From NCBI GenBank assembly GCA_029259995.1, contig JAJDEC010000341.1, positions 1 through 9,208 of the forward strand: DNA of 9,208 bases. The letters run 5' to 3'. Of this stretch, positions 1 to 7,289 are shown piece by piece (position 1 is the first letter of the stretch; every line of letters begins with the position of its first letter). The DNA comes from Phycisphaerae bacterium. GTDB taxonomy: Bacteria; Planctomycetota; Phycisphaerae; UBA1845; UTPLA1. The notes beneath the pieces are model-generated. The model was given only the letters and a program-made list of their open reading frames with translations, had not been told where the DNA came from and searched no databases. The translations under genes and the position numbers were made by a program.

Positions 1-139
1 GTTCGCGGCGCGCTCATACGTGGACTCGATATTGCTGGATGTTGCGTGATTGAGTGGCCGCAGGATTAAACGAGCGCGACAGCGTGGATTCGTTTGTTTA
101 TCGGGTATTCGTGTTCTGTCGAATCTTTTCTACGCAGAC

Positions 140-145
140 GATAAT
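140..145 (+). promoter_or_regulatory. Possible -10 box of the 238-882 gene
   Basis: GATAAT matches the sigma-70 -10 consensus TATAAT at 5 of 6 positions. It lies about 90 bases upstream of the chosen start codon. No convincing -35 box is visible at 16-18 bases upstream, so this is a weak call based only on the hexamer and its position. Confidence 0.22.
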
Positions 146-224
146 AGATTCGTGAATGCCGTTTCGATGGGTCGTTGAAACGGAAGGTACGGGCCGCGGT
201 CCGGTTGTACCGGCAGGCGGTCAT

Positions 225-229
225 GGAGG
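225..229 (+). promoter_or_regulatory. Shine-Dalgarno site that decides the start at 238
   Basis: GGAGG lies eight bases before the ATG at 238. It overlaps the other candidate ATG at 223, so it can serve only the downstream start. This is the reason for choosing 238 over the TTG at 175 or the ATG at 223. Confidence 0.5.
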
Positions 230-237
230 TCATCGTC

Positions 238-882
238 ATGACACTCGACGCTTTGCTGGCATGCGGCCCGTATTTCGGATCAGAGCGGACAGTTCTCGGG
301 TTGGCGTTCATTTTTCTCATTGCCAAACCGCTCGCTTATGTCGCGTTCACTTATGCGTTTCGATATCAGGTGAGTCGACCGATTCCGCTGGGACTCGGGC
401 GGGCGGTTCTCATTGCGATTGTCAGGACGGTGATCGGTGTGGTGATCATCGGCGGGGGGGCGTTGCTGCTGGCGAGCGGTGGGGATTCGTCGGTGGCGGT
501 GGGCGCGATCTATTTGTATGTGAGTCGGCCGTTGGCGTGGGGGCTTGTCGGCGCGCGGATGCTGCGACTGCGAGGCGGGCGGCTCGCGGGGTGGATTGTC
601 GCGGGTACAGTTATGAATGCGGGATTCGATCTGCTCGTCTTTTCCGGCTGGTTCGAGGATTTTCGATGGATGATCGTTCTCGCGGGGCTGATCGCGTTTC
701 TTGTCATGCTGCATGTGATGGGTCAGCGGGATTCACTTCGACTTCAATTCGATGGTTTTCCGCGATGCAGTGAATGTGGGTACAACCTGACGGGCAATCT
801 ATCGGGCGTCTGTTCGGAGTGCGGGACGGTGATCGATCACGCGGGATTGATGGGGGATGCGTCGGTTGGGTTGGACACGTGA
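238..882 (+). CDS. Multi-spanning membrane protein with C-terminal zinc ribbon
   Basis: The protein has 214 residues with the start at 238. The N-terminal three quarters is hydrophobic, with about five likely membrane segments at roughly residues 16-37, 57-79, 88-106, 117-134 and 143-162. A short soluble tail follows with a CxxC-x11-CxxC zinc ribbon (Cys177, Cys180, Cys192, Cys195; CSECGYNLTGN then CSECG). Zinc ribbons of this kind, with the CGYNLTGN signature, are frequent at the ends of planctomycete membrane proteins; the metal is inferred to hold a small cytoplasmic or interface module. The membrane part matches no family I recognise, so the biochemical role is unknown. The gene stands alone and converges on the 975-1697 gene. 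In-frame starts at 175 (TTG) and 223 (ATG) would add 21 or 5 residues. The coding call is firm, the function is not. Confidence 0.85.
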   Translation: MTLDALLACGPYFGSERTVLGLAFIFLIAKPLAYVAFTYAFRYQVSRPIPLGLGRAVLIAIVRTVIGVVIIGGGALLLASGGDSSVAVGAIYLYVSRPLAWGLVGARMLRLRGGRLAGWIVAGTVMNAGFDLLVFSGWFEDFRWMIVLAGLIAFLVMLHVMGQRDSLRLQFDGFPRCSECGYNLTGNLSGVCSECGTVIDHAGLMGDASVGLDT

Positions 883-899
883 ATTGGACCACGTTGATA

Positions 900-929
900 C
901 CCCAGTCTTTGCATTCGCAGAGGATGGGG
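900..929. repeat. Imperfect hairpin repeat, copy 1, between convergent genes
   Basis: The arms CCCCAGTCTTTGC (900-912) and GCAGAGGATGGGG (917-929) fold around the four-base loop ATTC with two mismatches and a G-T pair. The 39 bases from 900 match the 39 bases from 1840 at 34 positions, so this is a repeat family. It lies 17 bases past one stop codon and 45 bases past the opposing one. That is where a bidirectional transcription terminator or a REP-like palindrome would be expected. No T-run follows it, so a simple intrinsic terminator is not obvious. Confidence 0.6.
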
Positions 930-974
930 CACTCGCGCGGGCCCTCGGCGGGTCGCATGAGGCTGCGGTGATTC

Positions 975-1697
975 CTAGTTGATGGGCTTCGCCTGTTCCG
1001 GGAGGCTGCCGGGCGTGCCCGGTGCGCCGCGGATGTCGGGGGGAAAGCGAATGCCGCGGCGCGACCGAATTCGTGTTGTTTCAGGATCCGTGTTGTCGAT
1101 GACGAAGTGACCCGGAACGAATATCACGTCGTGATCAGCAAATCGTGTTTTCTGCATTTTCTGAAAGTCGGCGACCGTCATCATCGTCCATCCGACGAAC
1201 GGCTCGTCTTTCTTCATCGGGGCGATTCGATAGTCGGTTGCTGAAACTGGGACGCTGCCGGGATGTGATCGAACGATGATCGGCGAATCGGCGTTTGCGC
1301 CAAAATAGACCAAGGGCGAATCAGCCCCGTGCCAATCGGATCGAACAGGATCAGGGTGATCGGAAAAAAGGCGATCAAGATCAGTGAATTCCTGGTACGC
1401 AACGATTGGATCGTCATTCGCGTTTCCGACGAGGACATACGTTCGCTCATCGGGGATTTCACGGCCATCTTTGTCCAGAAACGTCAGAACATACGCATTC
1501 GAGTCGCTGATTCTCGATGGAACGGTTTGTTGCGAGACCACGGGCCCTTGTGAGACGACAGGTTGTTGCGGGATCAGGGGCGGCGGTGTGCTGGGCAGGC
1601 TGCCGAAATAGAGGGTGATCGCGAGCAGCGTGAGGACGATCGCGGGGATGGCGAAGGATTTCAAGTTGTTCCGGCCGGATGACGGGGTGGCAAACAT
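975..1697 (-). CDS. Hypothetical protein with N-terminal membrane anchor
   Basis: The protein has 240 residues and I do not recognise its family. A basic N-terminus (GRNNLKS) leads into one hydrophobic segment at about residues 14-33, which acts as a signal anchor or uncleaved signal peptide. A Pro/Gln-rich linker at about 35-60 contains the pentapeptide PVVSQ twice. The rest is a soluble, presumably extracytoplasmic domain with alternating hydrophobic strands (YVLTFLDKDGREI, TYVLVGNAND, VIFVPGHFVI) that suggest a beta-rich fold. The C-terminal 30 residues are rich in Arg, Pro and Gly and probably disordered. GGAGAA at 1703-1708 is a well-placed ribosome binding site for the ATG at 1697. A 246-bp gap with hairpins and its own promoter-like sequence separates it from the upstream minus-strand gene, so it is probably transcribed alone. 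Confidence 0.8.
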   Translation of the reverse strand: MFATPSSGRNNLKSFAIPAIVLTLLAITLYFGSLPSTPPPLIPQQPVVSQGPVVSQQTVPSRISDSNAYVLTFLDKDGREIPDERTYVLVGNANDDPIVAYQEFTDLDRLFSDHPDPVRSDWHGADSPLVYFGANADSPIIVRSHPGSVPVSATDYRIAPMKKDEPFVGWTMMTVADFQKMQKTRFADHDVIFVPGHFVIDNTDPETTRIRSRRGIRFPPDIRGAPGTPGSLPEQAKPIN

Positions 1698-1742
1698 GCG
1701 GGTTCTCCGGGCGTGAGCGACGCACTTTCCTTTGGTGTGTCC

Positions 1743-1772
1743 ATTCTACCCGAGTGATCGGCGTGATTTCCA
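1743..1772 (-). promoter_or_regulatory. Candidate sigma-70-type promoter of the 975-1697 gene
   Basis: On the minus strand, TGGAAA (1767-1772, 4 of 6 to TTGACA) and TAGAAT (1743-1748, 5 of 6 to TATAAT) are separated by 18 bases. Transcription would start near 1736, giving a leader of about 40 bases with the GGAGAA ribosome binding site near its end. The call is based on consensus match and placement only. Confidence 0.4.
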
Positions 1773-1839
1773 GCAGATTCGGGCAATGAGCCGTTGCGCG
1801 GAGCGATCCAGTCTTCTGTAGCGTTCGTTGCCGGTGAGT

Positions 1840-1869
1840 CCCCAACCCTTGCATTCGCAAAGGATGGGG
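1840..1869. repeat. Imperfect hairpin repeat, copy 2, downstream of the GH123-like gene
   Basis: The arms CCCCAACCCTTGC (1840-1852) and GCAAAGGATGGGG (1857-1869) fold around the same ATTC loop as copy 1, with one mismatch and one wobble pair. The similarity to copy 1 continues past the hairpin through GCACCCGCGC. It begins about 75 bases downstream of the stop codon of the minus-strand gene at 1944, again a 3'-end position. It could end or process that transcript, or be a mobile REP-like palindrome. Confidence 0.6.
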
Positions 1870-1888
1870 CACCCGCGCTGTTTGATTC

Positions 1889-1909
1889 GCACCGGCTATT
1901 AGCCGGTGC
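1889..1909. repeat. Perfect palindrome, possible terminator or REP-like unit
   Basis: The core CACCGGCTATTAGCCGGTG (1890-1908) is a perfect inverted repeat around a central T, and flanking G1889 and C1909 extend it to ten pairs. In RNA it would form a GC-rich stem with a short AU-rich loop. It lies 35 bases past the stop codon of the minus-strand gene and beside hairpin copy 2. No clear run of T follows on the minus strand, so termination is plausible but unproven. Confidence 0.55.
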
Positions 1910-1943
1910 CACACTGATGGCATCACCATATTGCAGGGCCCTG

Positions 1944-4847
1944 TCATTCGGGCCAGACGAGGTTGCCGAGGGTGCGCGGGTCGTAGCAGTAGCGCGGGGC
2001 GCGGGCCCAGTCGCTGTATTCGCCGCGGACGGGTTCGAGGCGGGCGATGTTGACGCCCCAGATGCGATTCTGGGCGGCGTCGCCGAAGGCGGCGATGGGG
2101 ATGGCGAGTTCGGCGGACCAGCCGTCGCCGGTTCGTCGAACCGTGCATTCGGGCTGGGCGCCGGGCCAGGGGCCGACGTCGCCGATGGGCGGCGTCATGT
2201 CGATGCCGCGTTCGAATTTCGGATTGCCGCTGCTCTTCACGACGAGATGGAACAAGTCCCCGGGCAGGACGCCGCGATTGGTCGGATCAAACATGATCTC
2301 GATGAGATCCTCGCCGACGGGAATCAGATCGCGATATTCGACGAAGTTGCGCAGCGTGGATTTCTTTCCGCCATCGGACTCGGGCGCTTCGGCGGCGAGT
2401 GCGATGTAGAGCGTGTCATCGTAGCGCCCGAAGTAGACAATTGTCTTCGATTTCGGCGGTTTGCGATCGCGGCCGGGGGCGAGACCGCCCGTGATGAGAC
2501 GGAAGTCGCTCGCGGCGTTGACGTTGGCGGGCGGCCAGTCGTCGAGTTTGCCGTCAATCTGCGGTCGATCCATGAGCGTGACGACCTGCGCGACAGAGGC
2601 GGCGGCAGCCATGGCCGTGGTGCCGGAATTGCGTGCGTCGAAAATGAGCTCCTGCGGGATGTGTCCGTCGATGGTCGTGTCGGGCAGAACGGGCGTGGCC
2701 ATGATGATCGATCCACGTCCCATCTTGGAAGGCTTGATGGGACCGATCTTGACGGTATCGCTGACGCGCCGGGCTTCGGGCGGGATCTGTCCGAAGTTGA
2801 CTTCGCCCGTGACGGGTTGCGCGAGGTCATTGCGGACGGCGACATTGTAAGTCAGGACGTACTGCGATTTTTCGCCGCGCGTTCGGTATTCGAGTCGGGC
2901 GCCCTCGAACCAGCCGACGATGCCGCGGCCCGTGATGACGTTGAGTTTCGTCCAGGCGCCGCGACCTGCGCCGGAGGCGATTTCCTCGGGTTCGACGCCA
3001 TGCACAACGGCGTCCAGCTCGTCGTCGAGGATTCGTCGGGCGAGATCCCAGGCTTCCGGATCGTCGACGCGCCGATCGCTGTACGCATCCTGGTAGTTGT
3101 CGCCGTAGCTCTCTGTGCCGGCGGCCTTGATGAGGGAGCGCGACACGAGGCGTGCGGTTTCGCTGCGACCGCGTTTGTCGAGTTGCTGCATGCGTCGGAA
3201 GTCGCCGAGGCCCTGTCGAAGTTGTTTGAGGCGCATCGAGGGGACGGGTTCGTCAAGACCGAAGGGTTCCCCTGGATAGATGAGCCATGTGTCGCTGGGT
3301 TGATCGTCGTCACTGATGGGGGAATCGATCACGGATTTGGGCCAATCCGTGGTGCTCGCGATGATCATCGCGCCGTGTTTCATCAGGAATGCCTGGGCGG
3401 CGAGGCTTCGTGCCTGTACGAGCGGCGCTTCGACGGCGAGCGAACCACTGTAGGGCGGCCGATCGGGGAAGAACCAGGTGCGTTTGCCGAGTGTCTGGAG
3501 TTTCGCGAGCGTCGGCGGATCATCGTAACGGGCAGGCGTGGCCCAGATGTCGACGAGAGACTTGAGGTCGACGTGGGACTGATCGTGCCATCCGAACTGC
3601 TCCATGGACTGCGGAGCGAGTCTGGCGGCAAACGGAAGGTCCTCGCGCACGAGATGGGTCAATGTGGCGAGCTGGCGAACCTGTTCGACTTCTTCCTTGG
3701 TCGGGTTTTCGGATTTGGGAATGTCGAAGTAAACGAACGCCTGGCTTTTCCAGCCGCGCTGCTCGAAGTGTTCGATGCAGGCCGTCATGTATTCCTTGAC
3801 GATGGCGTTGTAGGTTGCGGACGCGCGGCCGCCGTAGGCCGACGGATCGGGATAGTTCTCGTCGATTGGAATGGGCCACGCGGCGGCGGGTCCACCTGCG
3901 CCGTAGGCGGAGCCGTCGATGAGAGGAGCGAACATGGCGTCATAGCCCGTCCAGTCGACGACGGCGCGGCCGTCGATTTCCTGCCGGAAGGGCGGCTTGA
4001 TATCGGAGGTCATGGGGCTGAGACCGTGGGCGCGGAGGAGCTTGAAGGCGTCGTAGATCGCCTTTCTCGCGGCGGGATCGGCGAGGACCTGGCGCGTGTT
4101 TTCGACGTCGACATTGGTCGCGGATCTGAGCAGCGGGATGATCTGGACGCGAGCGATGGCGGGGATGGAAGGGATGCCGGCGATCCCGAGGTCTCGGACA
4201 GTGAGGGAGACGGGGATTCGGCGCGTGGCGCCGTCGGCAGCCTGCACCACGATGGCACCGGCGTATTCGCCGGGTTGTGCGCCGGCGGGCACGTCGACAT
4301 CGCACCAGAGGACAGTGGACTCGCCCTTGGCGAGGTTGATGGGGAGACCGTGGATGGGGGCGTCGATCGGGACGAGCACATCGGGCACGTCGCGCGGTTT
4401 TCGCGCGCCAACGGATCGGAAGTACCAGTTGGGGAATCGTTCGATGCGGACAGGGTATTGGCGATAGAGGCGGATGTTCTGGCGCGGTATGGCGGCGGCG
4501 CCGTTGCTGAGGGGTTCGGCGCCGATCTGGAGATTGTTTGCGCCGCGGCGGCCGCCTTCGAGAACGATCTGGAAGCCGGCGGTCTCACCGACGGCGGCGG
4601 CGGCGCGGATGGTTCGGCTTTCGGGTTCGAAGTAGGGCGAGGCGGTTGTCGCGCCGTTTTTCATGTCATCGATGTTTGCCGAGGGGGCTGCGCCCCAGAC
4701 ATCGGGGAATCCCTGGGGCGTCTGAGAGATCGTGGATGGGCCGGACTGGTTGGGCGGGATGCAGGCGACGCAGATCAGCAGGGGGGCGATCAGCGCGACG
4801 TAGTATCGGTGGTCCGGGCGTATCGGTGTCATGGGTCGTGAATTCAT
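1944..4847 (-). CDS. Exported GH123/DUF4091-like protein with C-terminal CBM9-like domain
   Basis: The protein has 967 residues. The N-terminus has a basic stretch, a hydrophobic core at about 16-29 and Cys29 in a lipobox-like ICVAC, so it is exported and perhaps lipidated, though the box is not canonical. Residues about 75-220 resemble the beta-sandwich that precedes the catalytic domain in GH123/DUF4091 proteins. Residues about 225-560 resemble the barrel, with YFDIPKSEN at 373-381 where DEP is usual, and the late motif WLIYPG (521-526) followed by SMRLKQLRQGLGDF. Residues about 635-750 form another beta-rich segment. Residues about 757-965 match a CBM9-type carbohydrate-binding domain (IDGKLDDWP, then strands to WGVNIARLEP). 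GH123 enzymes release N-acetylgalactosamine by substrate-assisted catalysis with an Asp-Glu pair; here Glu is replaced by Ile376, so activity is doubtful. AAGGAGG at 4861-4867 lies 13 bases from the ATG, rather far. Met6 (4832) is an alternative start. Confidence 0.85.
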   Translation of the reverse strand: MNSRPMTPIRPDHRYYVALIAPLLICVACIPPNQSGPSTISQTPQGFPDVWGAAPSANIDDMKNGATTASPYFEPESRTIRAAAAVGETAGFQIVLEGGRRGANNLQIGAEPLSNGAAAIPRQNIRLYRQYPVRIERFPNWYFRSVGARKPRDVPDVLVPIDAPIHGLPINLAKGESTVLWCDVDVPAGAQPGEYAGAIVVQAADGATRRIPVSLTVRDLGIAGIPSIPAIARVQIIPLLRSATNVDVENTRQVLADPAARKAIYDAFKLLRAHGLSPMTSDIKPPFRQEIDGRAVVDWTGYDAMFAPLIDGSAYGAGGPAAAWPIPIDENYPDPSAYGGRASATYNAIVKEYMTACIEHFEQRGWKSQAFVYFDIPKSENPTKEEVEQVRQLATLTHLVREDLPFAARLAPQSMEQFGWHDQSHVDLKSLVDIWATPARYDDPPTLAKLQTLGKRTWFFPDRPPYSGSLAVEAPLVQARSLAAQAFLMKHGAMIIASTTDWPKSVIDSPISDDDQPSDTWLIYPGEPFGLDEPVPSMRLKQLRQGLGDFRRMQQLDKRGRSETARLVSRSLIKAAGTESYGDNYQDAYSDRRVDDPEAWDLARRILDDELDAVVHGVEPEEIASGAGRGAWTKLNVITGRGIVGWFEGARLEYRTRGEKSQYVLTYNVAVRNDLAQPVTGEVNFGQIPPEARRVSDTVKIGPIKPSKMGRGSIIMATPVLPDTTIDGHIPQELIFDARNSGTTAMAAAASVAQVVTLMDRPQIDGKLDDWPPANVNAASDFRLITGGLAPGRDRKPPKSKTIVYFGRYDDTLYIALAAEAPESDGGKKSTLRNFVEYRDLIPVGEDLIEIMFDPTNRGVLPGDLFHLVVKSSGNPKFERGIDMTPPIGDVGPWPGAQPECTVRRTGDGWSAELAIPIAAFGDAAQNRIWGVNIARLEPVRGEYSDWARAPRYCYDPRTLGNLVWPE

Positions 4848-4860
4848 GGGATGCGCGGCG

Positions 4861-4867
4861 CCTCCTT
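4861..4867 (-). promoter_or_regulatory. Strong but distant Shine-Dalgarno site of the GH123-like gene
   Basis: On the minus strand this reads AAGGAGG, a near-perfect anti-16S match, 13 bases before the ATG at 4847. No other in-frame start codon lies closer. The long spacing may reduce initiation. It also argues against translation of the plus strand from the ATG at 4851, because the same bases serve the opposite gene. Confidence 0.5.
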
Positions 4868-4939
4868 CAGAGGGTTGTCGGTCGCGTCGGCGTGCGGCGA
4901 TGATTCTGAGATTCGTTGGCGAGTGTCGTTATCGGCGTG

Positions 4940-4969
4940 TTGGTCGCATGGGTCGGTTCGGCATATGAT
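4940..4969 (+). promoter_or_regulatory. Candidate sigma-70-type promoter of the polyferredoxin gene
   Basis: TTGGTC (4940-4945) and TATGAT (4964-4969, 5 of 6 to TATAAT) are 18 bases apart. Transcription would begin near 4976, giving a leader of about 90 bases before the ATG at 5067. If correct, the upstream in-frame ATGs at 4851 and 4965 cannot be used, while those at 5016 and 5067 can. Confidence 0.4.
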
Positions 4970-5066
4970 CCAATCAGTTGCGGCGACACGACGCGCCGAG
5001 TCGAGCGCGTCGATCATGGATTGTACCCTCTTCGAGGATCCCGGAAAGCGTTCCAATCGAGTTTCG

Positions 5067-7205
5067 ATGTCAACTTCTTCCAAATCGAAAGATTCCAAGG
5101 CGCGTTGCACGCCGGCATCGGGGTCTGGCGACGATCGCCGGAACCTGTCATTGCCGGTGATCGCCGTTGATCCGCAAACGGGCATGAAGCAGTCGCGATC
5201 GGGGATCTGGCGGGCGTATGTGCTGATTGCCGTTCACGTCCTGATGCTCGCCCATTTCATTCACTGGTTGTATGCAGGATCAACGCTGACGCCGGTCGAG
5301 CCGTCGGAGTCGGCGGAATTCTTTCGGCGGGGCGAGATCAACATGGGGTTGATCTTCTTCGGCGTTGCAATTCTGGCGACGCTGATTTTCGGTCGATTCG
5401 TCTGCGGATGGGGATGCCATCTGATTGCGTATCAGGATCTGATGTTGTGGGTCCTGAAGAAGCTGCATATTCGGCCAAAGGCGTTTCGTACGCGGTTTCT
5501 GATTCTCATTCCATTGGTGATCGCGGCGGGATGGATGTTCATTCTGCCGATTGTGGTTCGCATCTGGGCGGAGTTCTACAGGGAAGACATCGTACCGCCG
5601 TCGACTTGGCATCTGGCGAGAACGGGATACTGGGACACGTTTCCGTCGTTGCCGTGGGGGATCGCGAGCGTGTTCTTCGCGGGGTTCGCGATTATCTACT
5701 TTTTGGGACCAAAGGGGTTCTGCACATTCGCTTGTCCGTACGGAGCGTTTTTCGGTTTGGCAGATAAGTTAGCGCTTTGGCGTGTGCGTGTGAACGACAA
5801 TTGCGAGCAGTGCGGGCATTGCACGGCGGTCTGTACGTCGAATGTCAACGTGGCGGAGGAAGTGAATCGCTACGGGATGGTCGTCAATCCGGGTTGCATG
5901 AAGTGCATGGACTGCGTGCAGGTGTGTCCGAATGACGCGTTGTCGATCAGCATCGGAAAGCCGGCCATCCTTGCGACGGCGTCCAGGGCGGCGAAAGAGA
6001 GGAAGTACGATCTCACGCTGCGAATGGAGATCGTTGCACTGATCACGTTCGTCTTCGTTCTGATGACGGTCAACGGACTATACAGTCAGTTCCCGTTCCT
6101 GATGTCGCTGGCGATTGCGGGGATTGCGGCGTTCTTGTTCATGAAGTGGCTGGCGCTGTGGGGTTCGCGCGATGTGTTGTTGCAGAAGATCCGGTTGAAA
6201 GTGGGCGGGCGATTGCGGCCGGCAGGATGGATTTTCTCTGCGATGGCGTTGCTGATGTCTGTCGCCGTTGCGCATTCGGCCGTGTGGCGCTATCACACGA
6301 TTCGTGGGGAGCATCCCGACTTGAATGTCGCGGACATGCTGATGAATCGGGGCTTTCAGAAATACGCGCCGCCGGAGTATCCGGATTGGCAATACGACTC
6401 GACGTACGTCGGCGAGATGGATGCCGACCAGACGGCGAAAGTTGATCTTGGGATTCAGCAGTTCGAGGCGGCGAATGCGTGGGGTGTGTTCGGGACGGTC
6501 GCGAATCACTATCGGCTCGCCTGGTTGTATCACTGCAAGAATCGACGCGCAGATGCCGTGGAGCAAATGCGTCGCGCTGCCGCACTGGCGGGGGATCTGC
6601 CGGTTTTCTGGAATGAACTTGCGAAGTTTGAAGTTGCGGCGGGGAACGACGTCGAGGCGCGGGCGGCCTTTGAAAAGGCGATCGCGCTGGAGACTGTCGA
6701 GCGCGAGGCATTGACGCGGAAGACGGGGATTTCGAAGCATCCGCTCGCGGCGGAGATCTGGCTGGATTGGGGCCTGTTCCAGGGATTCCGGCTGAACGAC
6801 TTCAATGCCGGCAACGCGGCACTCGAGAAGGCGGCACAGTTCGACGATTCGGTGCTCCTGGCTCGGGCGAAGGCGATGACGCATCAGGGGCAGATGCCCG
6901 TGGCGGCGGCGCTGTTGAAGGCGTACCTGACGGCGACGGATGACGACGTGGTTCGGTTCGACTACGGGGCGATGTTGTTCGTGAACGGGGATTTGGCAGG
7001 TGCGGCGTCGGCGTTTGAAACTGTGCTGGAGCACGATCCGTATCATGCACAGGCGGCGTTTCGATTGGGCGTGACGTATCTGCGGACGGGGCGGACGAAT
7101 GATGCGATGAAAGTGTTCGCCATCACGCGCAAGCATGGAACGGATGCGGAGATTGCGGAGTTGGATGCGTTGTTGAGCGAGCTGGAGATCATGGCGGCGC
7201 CATAG
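5067..7205 (+). CDS. NapH/CcoG-like membrane polyferredoxin with C-terminal TPR domain
   Basis: The protein has 712 residues. About seven hydrophobic segments are visible (near 51-69, 95-111, 145-163, 199-214, 320-336, 342-360 and 390-408). The first membrane block carries CGWGC (Cys113, Cys117) and the next CTFACPYG (Cys219, Cys223), the paired motifs of NapH/NosR/CcoG-type proteins. Two classical 4Fe-4S motifs follow: Cys246, 249, 252, 256 and Cys277, 280, 283, 287. From about residue 470 to the end there are TPR-like helix pairs (for example AWLYHCKNRRADAVEQMRRA, and AAFRLGVTYLRTGRTNDAMK). The expected role is electron transfer at the membrane, with the TPR part binding a partner, but donor and acceptor are unknown. 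CGWGCHL has His where many relatives have Pro. No good ribosome binding site precedes 5067; the ATG at 5016 would add 17 residues. 5067 was chosen because the upstream peptide looks non-coding. The gene is probably monocistronic. Confidence 0.85.
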   Translation: MSTSSKSKDSKARCTPASGSGDDRRNLSLPVIAVDPQTGMKQSRSGIWRAYVLIAVHVLMLAHFIHWLYAGSTLTPVEPSESAEFFRRGEINMGLIFFGVAILATLIFGRFVCGWGCHLIAYQDLMLWVLKKLHIRPKAFRTRFLILIPLVIAAGWMFILPIVVRIWAEFYREDIVPPSTWHLARTGYWDTFPSLPWGIASVFFAGFAIIYFLGPKGFCTFACPYGAFFGLADKLALWRVRVNDNCEQCGHCTAVCTSNVNVAEEVNRYGMVVNPGCMKCMDCVQVCPNDALSISIGKPAILATASRAAKERKYDLTLRMEIVALITFVFVLMTVNGLYSQFPFLMSLAIAGIAAFLFMKWLALWGSRDVLLQKIRLKVGGRLRPAGWIFSAMALLMSVAVAHSAVWRYHTIRGEHPDLNVADMLMNRGFQKYAPPEYPDWQYDSTYVGEMDADQTAKVDLGIQQFEAANAWGVFGTVANHYRLAWLYHCKNRRADAVEQMRRAAALAGDLPVFWNELAKFEVAAGNDVEARAAFEKAIALETVEREALTRKTGISKHPLAAEIWLDWGLFQGFRLNDFNAGNAALEKAAQFDDSVLLARAKAMTHQGQMPVAAALLKAYLTATDDDVVRFDYGAMLFVNGDLAGAASAFETVLEHDPYHAQAAFRLGVTYLRTGRTNDAMKVFAITRKHGTDAEIAELDALLSELEIMAAP

Positions 7206-7289
7206 TGTCGCGTTCGTTGTACGGCTGCGTGAGTTCGATGTTGGCGGGTGGGGATGCAAAATGCGCAGTCCCTCTTTTTCGTCAGGACT

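Larger units (their letters stand above)
1..237. other. Left-edge non-coding stretch, possible tail of an upstream gene
   Basis: No complete gene is visible here. Two plus-strand frames are open from the left edge. One ends at a TGA at 47-49 and would encode a tail ending SILLDVA, with GC-rich third positions. The other ends at a TAA at 67-69 with a tail ending VIEWPQD. Either could be the C-terminus of a gene lying to the left, but they are too short to choose between. The remainder is the likely 5' untranslated and promoter region of the downstream membrane protein gene. Confidence 0.3.
4848..5066. other. Divergent intergenic region with promoters of both neighbours
   Basis: These 219 bases separate divergent genes. 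The polyferredoxin frame is open through the whole region in the plus direction, but the predicted peptide here is low in hydrophobic order and overlaps the minus-strand ribosome site and a promoter-like sequence. I therefore treat it as leader rather than coding. No clear minus-strand -35/-10 pair was found. Confidence 0.5.

Noticed and set aside
156..773. Plus-strand frame of 205 codons overlapping the membrane protein gene
   Set aside because: It is a shadow frame rich in Arg, Cys and Gly. The frame used for 238-882 has membrane helices, a zinc ribbon and a good ribosome site.
1459..2148. Minus-strand frame of 229 codons spanning the hairpins
   Set aside because: Its product is dominated by Arg, Pro and His, and it crosses the intergenic repeats and overlaps two real genes in another frame.
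1794..4841. Plus-strand open frame of 1015 codons antisense to the GH123-like gene
   Set aside because: Its product is Gly/Asp/Arg-rich with no recognisable domain or signal. The opposite strand encodes a signal sequence, GH123/DUF4091 motifs and a CBM9-like domain. Long antisense frames are a common by-product of GC-rich codon use.
4851..5066. N-terminal extension of the polyferredoxin from the ATG at 4851
   Set aside because: It overlaps the ribosome site of the divergent gene and a candidate promoter, and the extra 72 residues show no membrane or domain pattern.
6078..7259. Minus-strand frame of 393 codons antisense to the polyferredoxin gene
   Set aside because: It is Arg/Gln/His-rich with no domain, and lies opposite the TPR-coding part of a well-supported gene.
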